Shown here in pieces: positions 53,372 through 61,716 of a DNA stretch of 64,000 bases (the first letter of the stretch is position 1; every line of letters starts with the position of its first letter). This DNA is from Streptomyces sp. NBC_00370. Its GTDB lineage: Bacteria; Actinomycetota; Actinomycetes; Streptomycetales; Streptomycetaceae. Under the pieces are notes generated by a model, which saw only the letters and a list, made by a program, of their open reading frames with translations, was not told where the DNA came from and did no database searches. Location: the NCBI RefSeq assembly GCF_036084755.1, contig NZ_CP107968.1, forward strand, positions 7,634,001 through 7,698,000, written 5' to 3'. Both the position numbers and the translations under genes were made by a program.

Positions 53372-55153
53372 TCAGCCCGGTTGGGCTCCAGACGCACCGC
53401 CCCGCACCGGTACGCGCCACACCAGACGGGTACCGCCACCGGCCGGGGTGTCCCGGACGAAGGTGCCGCCGAGCGCGGTCGCCCGCTGTTCGATGTTCTT
53501 CAGCCCACCGTGCGCGGCTCCGGGGCCCACGCCCACCCCGTCGTCGGCGACGGTCAGCGTCAACGTCCCAGCGGCGACCGCGAGACGGACGTCGACGGAC
53601 CGGGCGTGCGCGTGCCGGGCGGCATTGCTCAACGCCTCGACCAGCACCGCGATCATATGGTCGGCGACCGCGGGCGACACCTCGGTCTCGATCAGCCCCT
53701 CAAGCCGCAGCGCCGGCGGAAAGCCCAGCGAGACACCCGCACGCTCCACCACGACGGCGAGCCGGCTGCGGACGCCGTCCCCCGACCGGCCCGGCTCGTG
53801 CGCGCGCAGCCCGAAGATGGTCGACCTGATGATCTTGATGGTCTCGTCGAGGTCGTTCACCGCACGTTCGAGACGCTCCGCGACCTCCGGGTGCTGGACG
53901 AACTTCTGGGCGCTCTGCAGTGTCATACCGGTCGCGAACAGCCGCTGGATGGCCAGGTCGTGCAGGTCACGGGCGATCCGGTCGCGGTCCTCCAGCAGGG
54001 TGATCTGCTCGGTGTCACTGCGCCGTTCGGCCAGTTCCATCGCGAGCGCCGCCTGTCCCGCGAAGCCGAGCAGCGGAGCGGACTGCGCGGCCCCGAACGC
54101 CGGACGCCCGGCGCTGCGGGCCAGCACCAGCACACCCCGTACACCTTCCCCCGTCCCCATCGGCACCGCCACCGCAGGGCCCAGCCCCGTCCAGCGGGCC
54201 GCGCCGCCCTCGATCCGTGGATCGGTGGCGATGTCCTTGCTCACGACCGGCTGCGTCCCGGCGAACGCCGCCCCGATGAAACCGTCCGGCCCGGTGTCCG
54301 CCTCGCCGTCCGCCCCGGAGTCCGGGCCGCCGCCCGACAGGCCGCCGTGCGCCGACACTTCGAGCCCCACCGCCAGTTCCGTACGCAGACCGCCATCGCC
54401 GACGGGAACGGCGACAAGCCCCACGTCGGCGTCGAGGATCTGCCGTGCCCGCTCGACGATCAGCTCCAGCACCTGCGGGCGCGGATCGCCCGACAGCAGC
54501 CGGCTCGTGACTTCCGAACTCGCCGATAGCCACAACTCCCTGCTGCGCGCAGCCTCGTAGAGCCGGGCGTTCTCGATGGCCACACCGGCGGCCACGGCCA
54601 GGGTCCGCAGCACCGACTTGTCCTCGGCGTCGAACTCCTTGGCGCTGCGCTTCTCCGTGAGATACAGATTCCCGAAGACCTCGTCACGCACCCGGATCGG
54701 CACGCCGAGGAACGAATGCATCGGCGGATGGTTCGGCGGGAAACCCGACGACGACTCGTGGTCGGCCAGTTCGGCCAGTCTCAGCGGTACGGGATGGCGG
54801 ATCAGCTCACCGAGCAGCCCGTGGCCGCTGGGCAGATCCCCGATCCGGGCCCGTCGCTCGTCGTCCATGCCCACCGTGATGAACTCCGACAGGCTCTGCT
54901 CCCCGCCGATCACCCCCAGCGCGCCGTACTGCGCGTCGACCAGCACCACGGCCGCCTCGACGATGTCCCGCAGCACCTGGGCCAGATCCAGCTCCCGCCC
55001 GACGGACAGGACCGCCTCCAGCAGACTGTGCACCCGGTCCCGGGTGCCGCGCACCGCGTCGATGCGGACCTGCAGCTCCTCCAGCAGCTCGTCGAGGCGC
55101 AGCCGAGGTATCCGTTCTTCCGCACCGGCCGCCGTACTGCCCGCGTCCGCCAT
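53372..55153 (-). CDS. GAF-domain sensor histidine kinase (DevS/DosT-like)
   Basis: The 593-residue kinase has two GAF domains (about 55-200 and 215-375), a HisKA_3 dimerisation segment with DRDRIARDLHDLAIQRLF (phospho-acceptor His 398), and an ATPase domain with EALSNAARHAHA (N box), VADDGVGVG and GGLKNIEQRATALGG. In DevS the heme ligand lies in an HPPM-F-LGVP context; here NHPPMHSFLGVPI (His 142 or 146) is a good candidate, so this kinase may sense O2, NO or CO. It has no membrane segments. It precedes the DoxX and DevR-like genes. Confidence 0.88.
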   Translation of the reverse strand: MADAGSTAAGAEERIPRLRLDELLEELQVRIDAVRGTRDRVHSLLEAVLSVGRELDLAQVLRDIVEAAVVLVDAQYGALGVIGGEQSLSEFITVGMDDERRARIGDLPSGHGLLGELIRHPVPLRLAELADHESSSGFPPNHPPMHSFLGVPIRVRDEVFGNLYLTEKRSAKEFDAEDKSVLRTLAVAAGVAIENARLYEAARSRELWLSASSEVTSRLLSGDPRPQVLELIVERARQILDADVGLVAVPVGDGGLRTELAVGLEVSAHGGLSGGGPDSGADGEADTGPDGFIGAAFAGTQPVVSKDIATDPRIEGGAARWTGLGPAVAVPMGTGEGVRGVLVLARSAGRPAFGAAQSAPLLGFAGQAALAMELAERRSDTEQITLLEDRDRIARDLHDLAIQRLFATGMTLQSAQKFVQHPEVAERLERAVNDLDETIKIIRSTIFGLRAHEPGRSGDGVRSRLAVVVERAGVSLGFPPALRLEGLIETEVSPAVADHMIAVLVEALSNAARHAHARSVDVRLAVAAGTLTLTVADDGVGVGPGAAHGGLKNIEQRATALGGTFVRDTPAGGGTRLVWRVPVRGGASGAQPG

Positions 55154-55219
55154 CGAGGAGCCTCCACACCGTCGGGATCAAGCCTGTACGCATGATGCGC
55201 CACGACGGCGGCCGGGTGG

Positions 55220-56047
55220 TCAGAAATCGGTCGAAGCGGCCGTCTCCCGCTGCGGACGCAAGGCGGCCAGCCGCTCTTCGAGCGCGCCGGTCATCGCGGT
55301 CCACGCGTCGCTGCCGAGCGCCAGCCGGAGCGGTGCGGGATCCTGGCCGACGCTTTCGATCATGAGCGTGGCCATCCGGGCCGGGTCCCCGACGGGGAGG
55401 CGCGTCGTGTCCTCGACCATGCGGTGGACCGCCGCTGTGGGCGTGACGTCGTACGCGTCGAGCCGCGCGCCGAGACGCACCCCGCCGTGCCGGAACTCGG
55501 TGCGGGCGCCGCCCGGTTCGACGATCGTGACGCCGATGCCGAACGGTGCGACCTCACCGGCCAGCGCCTCGGCGAAGCCTTCGATGCCCCATTTCGTCGC
55601 GTGGTAGAGCGAGCCGCCGGGCCATGCGGCCTGGCCGCCCATCGAGGACAGCTGGAGGATCCGTCCGCCGCCCGCCGCCCGCAGGTGGGGGAGCGCGGCA
55701 CGGATCAGCTGGATCGAGCCGAGCAGGTTGGTGTCGATCTGATGGCGCACCTGCTCGTCGCTCAGCTCCTCGGCGGCGCCGATCAGGCCGTACCCGGCGT
55801 TGCTCACGACCACGTCGAGCCGCCCGAACCGGGCGTGTGCCGCGTCCACCACCTCCCGGATACGCGCGGTGTCGGTCAGGTCGAGGAGGGCGGCGTGGAA
55901 CGCGTCGCCGTACTTGCCGGTGAGGTCGGCGACCGAATCGAGCCGGCGGACGGTGCCCGCGACGCGCTCGCCGCGGGCGAGCAGCTGCTCGGTGAGATGG
56001 CGGCCGAAGCCGGTGTTCACTCCGGTGATGAGCCAGTTTCGTGTCAT
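55220..56047 (-). CDS. short-chain dehydrogenase
   Basis: The 275-residue SDR has cofactor motif TGVNTGFG, NAG in VVVSNAGYG, catalytic Ser in LQLSSMGGQ, and YHATK with Tyr/Lys. The IVEPGGARTEF segment and the long C-terminus are typical of SDR family oxidoreductases of about 275 residues. It is divergent from an MmyB-type XRE regulator at 56150, the common Streptomyces arrangement in which the regulator represses the SDR. It converges with nothing; the DevS-like gene lies downstream on the same strand. Confidence 0.9.
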   Translation of the reverse strand: MTRNWLITGVNTGFGRHLTEQLLARGERVAGTVRRLDSVADLTGKYGDAFHAALLDLTDTARIREVVDAAHARFGRLDVVVSNAGYGLIGAAEELSDEQVRHQIDTNLLGSIQLIRAALPHLRAAGGGRILQLSSMGGQAAWPGGSLYHATKWGIEGFAEALAGEVAPFGIGVTIVEPGGARTEFRHGGVRLGARLDAYDVTPTAAVHRMVEDTTRLPVGDPARMATLMIESVGQDPAPLRLALGSDAWTAMTGALEERLAALRPQRETAASTDF

Positions 56048-56066
56048 GGACCGAGCCTCGCCCGAC

Positions 56067-56091
56067 CTGGCGCCCCGTAGCCAGCGCCCCG
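56067..56091. promoter_or_regulatory. repeats between divergent SDR and XRE genes
   Basis: CTGGC (56067-56071) and GCCAG (56080-56084) form an inverted repeat, and GCGCCCCG occurs twice (56070-56077, 56084-56091) at 14-bp spacing. They lie 20-44 bp upstream of the SDR start and could bind the XRE protein. Confidence 0.35.
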
Positions 56092-56149
56092 CTGAGGGGG
56101 GTGCCGGCAGGGCCACCCGGCGGCGGCGGTGGCGACCTATGGTGGAGGG

Positions 56150-56977
56150 GTGGCAGCCAATCTGATCGGCGAGTTCCTGCGCGCCAGGCGCGAACAGGTG
56201 CGTCCCGAGGACGTGGGGATCACCGTCAACAGCCACCGGCGCGTACCGGGCCTGCGCCGCGACGAGCTGGCGCTGCTGGCCGGCATCAGCACCGAGTACT
56301 ACACCCGGCTCGAACAGGGCCGCGACCGCAACCCGTCGGCCCAGGTGCTGGACGCCGTCGCCCGGGCGCTCGGCCTCGACCGCGAGGCGTCCGCGCATCT
56401 GCACGACCTCGCGGACCCGGCGCACCGCCGGCGGCGCGCCCCGCGCCGCACCGAGCGGGTCCGCCCCACCGTCACCCAGCTGGTCGCCTCGTGGGACAGG
56501 ACCCCCGCCTACGTCCAGGGCCGCTACCTTGACGTGCTCACCTCCAACCGGATGGCCGTCGCGCTGTCCCCGATCTACACCCCCGGCACCAATCTGCTGC
56601 GCGCCGCGCTCCTCGACCCGGCGGCGCAGGCGCTCCTCGACGTGTCGGAATGGAACATCGGCGGTCTGATCGCGAGCCTGCGCGCGGCGGCAGGCGCGGA
56701 CGTCGACGATCCGCGCCTGACGGAGCTGGTCGGCGAACTCTCCGTGAAGAGCGACGTGTTCCGCCGGCTCTGGTCGCGCCATCACGTACGCCCCCAGCCG
56801 GGCGGCGGCGTCCACCACATGCACCATCCGCAGGTCGGCGAGATGGAGCTGCGGTACGACAAGTTTGTCGTCGCCGGCGCAGAGGACCAGCTCCTGGTGA
56901 TCTACCAGGCCGAGCCCGCCTCCCGGTCGGCCGAGGCGCTTGCGCTGCTCTCCGCGCTGGCCGGCGACATGGCGTAG
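56150..56977 (+). CDS. XRE-family regulator with MmyB-like ligand domain
   Basis: The 275-residue protein (starting GTG 56150) has the helix-turn-helix GLRRDELALLAGISTEYYTRLEQGRDRNPS (about 35-64) and an MmyB-like C-terminus with VASWDRTPAYVQGRYLDVLTSNRMAVALSPIYTPG and HHPQVGEMELRYDKFVV. The start is uncertain: GTG 56129 would add 7 residues, and TATGGT (56138-56143) before GTG 56150 could be a -10 box for a leaderless message. It is related to the regulator at 14591. It probably controls the divergent SDR gene. Confidence 0.85.
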   Translation: MAANLIGEFLRARREQVRPEDVGITVNSHRRVPGLRRDELALLAGISTEYYTRLEQGRDRNPSAQVLDAVARALGLDREASAHLHDLADPAHRRRRAPRRTERVRPTVTQLVASWDRTPAYVQGRYLDVLTSNRMAVALSPIYTPGTNLLRAALLDPAAQALLDVSEWNIGGLIASLRAAAGADVDDPRLTELVGELSVKSDVFRRLWSRHHVRPQPGGGVHHMHHPQVGEMELRYDKFVVAGAEDQLLVIYQAEPASRSAEALALLSALAGDMA

Positions 56978-56995
56978 GAGCGCGCCGGTGCGGGC

Positions 56996-57661
56996 TCAGG
57001 CATCCATGGGCTCGGCGAAGTGGCGGAAGCCGGTGCGCTCGCGATGCATGGTCCACAGGGTTCCGGCGAGCACGCCGGGGTCCTTCCTCGGATCCCCGGC
57101 GGTGATCGCGCCCGGGATGATCAGCTGCGCGACATGCACCCGCCTGTCGGTCAGCGTCTCGTGCAACATTTGCGCGTAGGCGCTTTCGGCGGCGAAAGCG
57201 ACGGAGGTACCCGCCCGCTCGGAGTGGGGCTGTACGGCGGTGCCGCCGTTCACGAAGAGGATCGTGCCACGGCCCTCGGCCAGCATCCAGGGCAGCACCT
57301 GCCGTACGGCCGTCACCGGGCCCTGGACGGAGAATTCGAAGGGCCCCTGGAGATCGGCGGCGGTGGTCTCCAGGACGGGCTTCATGAAGTCCCGGTGCGG
57401 CAGGGGGCTGTACTGGAGCACTTCCACCGGCCCCAGCGCCGATGCGGCGTCCGCCAGGGCGGCCGTGAGGGCGGCCGGATCGCGCACATCGGCGGCGAAG
57501 CCGCGCGCGTTCAGGCCCTCGGCTCCGAGGTCGGCCGCGAGCGCGTCCACATGGTCCCGCGTACGGGAGATCAGCGCGACGCCGAAGCCCTCGCGGCCGA
57601 ACTGCCGTGCGACGGCGGCTCCGAGACCGCGTCCTGCTCCGATGATGGCGATGCTGGTCAT
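56996..57661 (-). CDS. SDR-fold protein lacking the catalytic Tyr/Lys pair
   Basis: The 221-residue Rossmann protein begins MTSIAIIGAGRGLGAAVARQFGREGFGVALISR, a good NADP-type site. The segment where classical SDRs have S...Y-x-x-x-K reads GTSVAFAAESAYAQMLHETL, with no Tyr and Lys in register, so ordinary dehydrogenase chemistry is doubtful. It may be a nucleotide-sensing or binding protein or use another mechanism. GGAG precedes ATG 57661. Its upstream region holds the MITE at 57705, which may have replaced or moved its promoter. Confidence 0.8.
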   Translation of the reverse strand: MTSIAIIGAGRGLGAAVARQFGREGFGVALISRTRDHVDALAADLGAEGLNARGFAADVRDPAALTAALADAASALGPVEVLQYSPLPHRDFMKPVLETTAADLQGPFEFSVQGPVTAVRQVLPWMLAEGRGTILFVNGGTAVQPHSERAGTSVAFAAESAYAQMLHETLTDRRVHVAQLIIPGAITAGDPRKDPGVLAGTLWTMHRERTGFRHFAEPMDA

Positions 57662-57704
57662 GACCGTCTCCGTAGGTGGTGGCTCGTCGGGGCGCGCGCC
57701 CGAG

Positions 57705-57875
57705 CCTAGGCCCTGTCCGGTCGATCTTCGCGGGCCCGCACCGCCTGGCACGGCACCTCGCCGCGTTGTCGGACCGATCCCCGTACAACCAGTACGGGGA
57801 TGATCCTCCGCCTTGCGATGCACCGCACCGGACGCCGCGGGCTGATCCGCGAAGATCGACCGGACAGGACCTAGG
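57705..57875. mobile_element. MITE-like element, copy 2 (171 bp)
   Basis: The ends, 57705-57733 and 57847-57875, are 29-bp inverted repeats with one mismatch, starting CCTAGG. Inside and on the opposite strand to copy 1 are the conserved blocks TCCTCCGCCTTGCGAT (57804-57819) and CCTCGCCGCGTTGTCG (57756-57771). Between these blocks is the perfect hairpin CCCCGTAC/GTACGGGG (57779-57786, 57792-57799). Base sequence of the hairpin differs from copy 1 but pairing is kept. No open reading frame of its own. Confidence 0.75.
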
Positions 57876-57939
57876 CGGTATCGGCGATCTCCCCGCTGCT
57901 ACGAGCCGGCACCAGCGTGGCGAACCGTCCTCCGCGGGC

Positions 57940-57969
57940 TTGCCCGCCAATCTGGTTCCCTAGTAGGGT
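57940..57969 (+). promoter_or_regulatory. promoter of the GntR-ABC operon
   Basis: TTGCCC (57940-57945), 18 bp, TAGGGT (57964-57969). The -10 box lies inside the spacer of the palindromic operator. AAAGGAGGGAAG is the ribosome site of the first gene. Confidence 0.55.
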
Positions 57970-57979
57970 AGGGAACCAG
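57952..57979. promoter_or_regulatory. GntR operator
   Basis: CTGGTTCCCT (57952-57961) and AGGGAACCAG (57970-57979) are perfect 10-bp arms around 8 bp. Covering the -10 box, this should allow tight autorepression by the YtrA-type regulator encoded next. Confidence 0.75.
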
Positions 57980-57997
57980 TTAGGTAAAGGAGGGAAG

Positions 57998-58405
57998 ATG
58001 TCACTTCTTGACGACGGCGGGCCGATCTTTGCCCAGATCGCCGCCGAGTTGGCGAACCAGATCGCCGACGGCACCGTGGGCGAGGGTGAACGGGTCGCGT
58101 CCAGCAACGAACTCGCGTCGTTCTACCGGGTCAACCCGGCCACGGCTGCGCGCAGCCTCACCCAGCTCCTGGACGACGGACTGGTGGAGAAGCGGCGGGG
58201 CGTCGGCATGTTCGTCGCGGAAGGCGCGCGGGGCCGGCTGGTGCACGCCCGGCGCCGCCGCTTCACCGACCGGTACGTACGGCCGATGGTGGTCGAGGCG
58301 GGGCGGCTCGGGATCGGGGCGGACGAACTGCTCGGTCTCGTGCGCGAGGAACTGGCCTCGGCCGAGGTGACCTCGGCCGAGGCGGTCACGGGGGGAGAGG
58401 TATGA
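57998..58405 (+). CDS. GntR-family regulator (YtrA subfamily)
   Basis: The 135-residue protein has the GntR winged helix: PIFAQIAAELANQIADGTVGEGERVASSNELASFYRVNPATAARSLTQLLDDGLVEKRRGVGMFVAEGAR, and only a short C-terminal helical part, which is the YtrA subfamily. These repress the ABC transporter genes with which they are cotranscribed. Here the ABC gene starts inside its stop codon (ATGA). The C-terminal AEVTSAEA comes from a duplicated CCTCGGCCGAGG (58356-58367, 58371-58382). Confidence 0.9.
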   Translation: MSLLDDGGPIFAQIAAELANQIADGTVGEGERVASSNELASFYRVNPATAARSLTQLLDDGLVEKRRGVGMFVAEGARGRLVHARRRRFTDRYVRPMVVEAGRLGIGADELLGLVREELASAEVTSAEAVTGGEV

Positions 58406-59301
58406 CGCCGGCCGTCTCGGTCACCGGGGTCGATCGCCACTATCGCGGTCACCAGGCGCTGACCGATGTCACCTTCGCACTCGACACACCGTGCATCGCG
58501 GGACTCGTGGGCCGCAACGGTGCGGGCAAGACCACACTGCTGCGCATCCTGGCCGGCCAGGAGCTGACCTCCGCCGGGCGGGTGCATGTCTTCGGGGCCC
58601 GGCCGTTGGAGAACGACGCGGTGCTGCGCCGGATGATCCTCATCAGGGAGGACCAGACCTATCCCGACCTGAAGGTCCGTCAAGTCGTCGCGGCCGGAGC
58701 GCTGTTGTACCCGAACTGGGACGCCGGTCTGGCCGGCACCCTGCTGGACGCGTACGAACTGCCGCCCGCCCGGCCGGTCAAGAAGCTGTCGCGCGGTATG
58801 CGGACCGCGCTCGGCATCATCGTCGGACTGGCGGCCCGAGCCGAACTCACCCTGTTCGACGAGCCGTACGCCGGTCTGGACGCGGTCGCACGCGGCTTCT
58901 TCTACGACCAGTTGCTGGCCGACTACACGGCCCACCCACGGTGCATCGTGCTCTCCACCCATCTCGTCGACGAGGCCGCCGAACTCCTGGACAGGGTCCT
59001 GGTCCTCGACCACGGCCGGCTCGTCCTCGACGCGCCGGCCGACGACCTGCGCGGCACCGCCACGACCGTCACAGGACCGGTCGGCGGCGTCGAGCGGTTC
59101 GTCGCGGGCCGTACGACGGTGAGCCGCCGCACGATGGGCGCGCAGACCAGGGCCGTGATGGTCGGCAGGCTCGACGCACGCGACCGGGAACTCGCCGACC
59201 ATCTGCGGCTGCGCCTGGAGGACGTCACCCTGCAACAGCTCGCGGTCTACGCGGCCGAGGGCCACGACCCGTCCGACCTCACGACAGCGAGGGCATCCTG
59301 A
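58402..59301 (+). CDS. ABC transporter ATPase
   Basis: The 299-residue ATPase has Walker A GRNGAGKTT (about 37-45), signature LSRGMRTAL, Walker B LTLFDEP and switch His in LSTHLVDEAAELLD. The signature LSRGM differs from the usual LSGGQ, as is common in YtrB/BcrA-like exporters. It is translated from ATG 58402 overlapping the GntR stop, and its own TGA overlaps the next ATG (TGATG). With the permease it probably exports a peptide antibiotic or lipid-like compound, or answers cell-wall stress. Confidence 0.88.
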   Translation: MTPAVSVTGVDRHYRGHQALTDVTFALDTPCIAGLVGRNGAGKTTLLRILAGQELTSAGRVHVFGARPLENDAVLRRMILIREDQTYPDLKVRQVVAAGALLYPNWDAGLAGTLLDAYELPPARPVKKLSRGMRTALGIIVGLAARAELTLFDEPYAGLDAVARGFFYDQLLADYTAHPRCIVLSTHLVDEAAELLDRVLVLDHGRLVLDAPADDLRGTATTVTGPVGGVERFVAGRTTVSRRTMGAQTRAVMVGRLDARDRELADHLRLRLEDVTLQQLAVYAAEGHDPSDLTTARAS

Positions 59302-59999
59302 TGCGTCCCACCCCGGTCGGCGCCGTCGTCCGCTATCTGCTCCTCGACCGTGTCACCTATCTCGTCATGCCCTGGGGCTGGGCGGTCTTCGGCTTCGTCC
59401 TCGACGTGGTGATCCTGGGACTCACCCCGGCGGGCGACTCGGACCACCGCTGGGTCGGCGGACTGGCGGCCGTCTTCGTCGTGATGTTCTCCGCCGGCGT
59501 GCAGTCGGCCGCCCGCGCACTGCCGTTCGCCGTCGCCCTCGGGGTGAGCCGCCGCGTTTACTTCCTCGGCGTCTCCTCGCTGGCCCTCGCGCTGGCCGTG
59601 TGCTTCGGGTTCGCCGTCGCCGTCGGCCAGATCGCCGAGCGCGCGACCGGCGGCTGGGGGATGCACATGGCGTACTTCCGCGTCCCGTACCTGCTCGACG
59701 GCGCGTGGTACCAGTCGTGGCTCACCGCGGCGACCGCGTTCGCCCTCCTGTTCCTCTGGGGGATGTGGTACGGCCTGATCCACCGCCGCGCGGGGCTGAC
59801 CGGCACCATGATCTTCGGCGGGGCGCAGCTCGGCGCGCTGGCCCTCGCCGCGGTCGTCGCGACGTGGGTGCACGGCTGGACGGGCATCGGCCACTTCTTC
59901 ACCGCGCTCACCGCGACCGGCTTCACCGGCGTGCTCGCCGTCGTCGTCGCCCTGATGCTGGCGGGCGGCTTCGCCACCATCCGCCGCGTGACGGTGTGA
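59301..59999 (+). CDS. ABC transporter permease-like membrane protein
   Basis: The 232-residue protein has about six hydrophobic segments: YLVMPWGWAVFGFVLDVVILGL, WVGGLAAVFVVMFSAGVQSA, YFLGVSSLALALAVCFGFAVAVGQ, WLTAATAFALLFLWGMWYGLI, IFGGAQLGALALAAVVATWV and FTGVLAVVVALMLAGGFATI. The segment LPFAVALGVSRRVYFLGVSSL resembles the coupling region of YtrC/ABC-2 permeases. No own family name can be given with certainty. It is the third gene of the GntR operon and must be the membrane partner of the ATPase. Confidence 0.8.
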   Translation: MRPTPVGAVVRYLLLDRVTYLVMPWGWAVFGFVLDVVILGLTPAGDSDHRWVGGLAAVFVVMFSAGVQSAARALPFAVALGVSRRVYFLGVSSLALALAVCFGFAVAVGQIAERATGGWGMHMAYFRVPYLLDGAWYQSWLTAATAFALLFLWGMWYGLIHRRAGLTGTMIFGGAQLGALALAAVVATWVHGWTGIGHFFTALTATGFTGVLAVVVALMLAGGFATIRRVTV

Positions 60000-60056
60000 C
60001 TTCGCGGCGCACCCGGCGCCGTACGCCCGGACTGCCCGACCGCTGCCGCTGGACCG

Positions 60057-60680
60057 CTATCGCCGGGAGAGCGGCAGCCGGACCGCGGGCGGAAGCGGCG
60101 TACGGACCGGGTTCGCCTGGAACGACTGGAGCATCAGGGCCGCGAAGCGGCGCGAGGCCGCCACCCGCAGCTCCGGGGTCTCGGCGCGGATGCCCTCGTT
60201 CGCCATCAGCGCCAGGCTGATGTCCTCCAGGACGAAGTCGTCCCGCAGCGGGCCCGCTTCCTTCGCCCGCCGTACCAGTTCGAGCAGCAGCCGCAGGGTG
60301 CGGTCACGGTCGGCGGCGAAGTCCGCGGCGCCGGGATACTGCGAGGTGAACGCGCGGGCGAAGCCCCGGTCGAGGGCGTGCATCTCCATCAGCCGCTCGA
60401 TCACCAGACAGAACCCGCGCCACGGATCGTCCGCCGCCACCCCCTCCGCCACGACGGCGGAGCAGGAGGCCAACTGCTCCTCGAACGCCTCGGCCAGCAG
60501 CGCCTCCTTGGTCTGGAAGTGCCGGTAGACGGTCGCGACACCCACCTCGGCACGCCGGGCGATCTCCCGGATCGGTACGTCCAGACCCTCGGCGGCGAAC
60601 GCCGCGCGTGCGACCGCGAGGATGCGCTCGCGGTTGTCGCGGGCGTCGGAGCGGAGATGCGTTATCACTTGCGTCGTCAC
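60057..60680 (-). CDS. TetR-family regulator
   Basis: The 207-residue regulator (GTG 60680) has the helix-turn-helix RERILAVARAAFAAEGLDVPIREIARRAEVGVATVYRHFQTKEALLAEAFEEQL. The C-terminal FVLEDISLALMANEGIRAETPELRVAASRRFAALMLQSF is typical of actinobacterial SACE_7040-like TetR proteins that regulate neighbouring oxidoreductases. Start alternatives are GTG 60689 and 60668. It is divergent from an NADP-dependent oxidoreductase gene 50 bp away and probably represses it. Confidence 0.88.
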   Translation of the reverse strand: MTTQVITHLRSDARDNRERILAVARAAFAAEGLDVPIREIARRAEVGVATVYRHFQTKEALLAEAFEEQLASCSAVVAEGVAADDPWRGFCLVIERLMEMHALDRGFARAFTSQYPGAADFAADRDRTLRLLLELVRRAKEAGPLRDDFVLEDISLALMANEGIRAETPELRVAASRRFAALMLQSFQANPVRTPLPPAVRLPLSRR

Positions 60681-60697
60681 CGCTCTCACTTTAGTCA

Positions 60698-60717
60698 AAC
60701 GGACGGGGTGTTCCGTT
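60698..60717. promoter_or_regulatory. inverted repeat between TetR and oxidoreductase genes
   Basis: AACGGA and TCCGTT are perfect 6-bp arms with 8 bp between. The site lies in the 49-bp space between the two divergent starts and is a candidate operator. Confidence 0.45.
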
Positions 60718-60729
60718 ACGGTCCGGCGC

Positions 60730-61680
60730 ATGAGAGCAATCGAGTTCGCCGAGTACGGGCCGCCCAGTGTGGTGTACGTCGCCGAGGTGCCGCAGCCGCA
60801 CGCGGGGCCGGGTGAGATCAGGATCGCCGTCCGGGCGTCGGGCGTCTCACCAGGAGAGATGCGGATCCGCTCCGGGGCCCTGCGCGACGTCGTACCGGTC
60901 ACGTTCCCCTTCAGGACCGGCTTCGACGCCGCAGGTGTCGTGGACGAGGTCGGCGACGGTGTCGCGGGGGTGGATGAGGGCGACGAGGTGTTCGGCATGG
61001 TCGGTGCGGCCACCCGCGGCGCCAACGCCGAGTTCGCGGTCCTGACCGGCTGGGCGCCCAAACCGGCCGGGTGGAGCTGGGAAGAGGCGGGTGGCGCCGC
61101 CGGCGCCGTCGAGACGTCCACCCGGGTCCTCGACCGGCTCGCCGTCCGCGCCGGACAGACCCTGCTCGTACAGGCGGCGGCCGGTGGGGTCGGCACCGTC
61201 GCCGTCCAGCTCGCCGTCGCCCGTGGCGCCACCGTCATCGGTACGGCGAGCGCGCACAACCACGACTTCCTGCGCTCCCTCGGCGCCGAGCCGACGACGT
61301 ACGGGACGGGGCTCGCCGCCCGGGTCGGCGCGCTGGCACCGGCCGGGGTCGACGCCGTCTTCGACTGCGCCGGAGGCGCGCTGCCGGACCTCGTCGCCAT
61401 CGCGGGCGACACCGCGCGCGTGGTGACGATCGCCGACATGGACGCGGCGGCCCACGGCGTCCACATGTCGCACGGAGCGCCGGCCGACGAGACGGGCAAG
61501 GCCGTCGGAGCGGGCGCCGACCCGCTGGCGGTGCACGGGCTCGCGCTCGCCGTCACGCTCGCCGGTGAGGGCCGGCTGCGGGTGCCGGTCGCCGCGGCGT
61601 TCCCGCTCGCGGAGGCGGCGGCAGCGCACGAACTGAGCGAGACCCGCCATGCCCGAGGGAAGATCGTGCTGATGAGCTGA
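60730..61680 (+). CDS. NADP-dependent oxidoreductase (zinc-less MDR)
   Basis: The 316-residue MDR protein shows RAIEFAEYGPPSVVYVAEVPQPHAGPGEIRIAVRASGVSPGEMRIRSG, FRTGFDAAGVVDEVGDGVAGVDEGDEVFG, and the nucleotide motif QAAAGGVGTVAVQLAVARGATVIGTAS. Zinc ligands are missing, as in QorA-type enzymes; the wide substrate class is quinones and enones. It ends close to the family C-terminus. It is divergent from the TetR gene and stands in convergence with an MFS gene. Confidence 0.9.
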   Translation: MRAIEFAEYGPPSVVYVAEVPQPHAGPGEIRIAVRASGVSPGEMRIRSGALRDVVPVTFPFRTGFDAAGVVDEVGDGVAGVDEGDEVFGMVGAATRGANAEFAVLTGWAPKPAGWSWEEAGGAAGAVETSTRVLDRLAVRAGQTLLVQAAAGGVGTVAVQLAVARGATVIGTASAHNHDFLRSLGAEPTTYGTGLAARVGALAPAGVDAVFDCAGGALPDLVAIAGDTARVVTIADMDAAAHGVHMSHGAPADETGKAVGAGADPLAVHGLALAVTLAGEGRLRVPVAAAFPLAEAAAAHELSETRHARGKIVLMS

Positions 61681-61716
61681 TTCCGGCGGGCGCGTTGACC
61701 GTAGCCGCGGCTTTCG

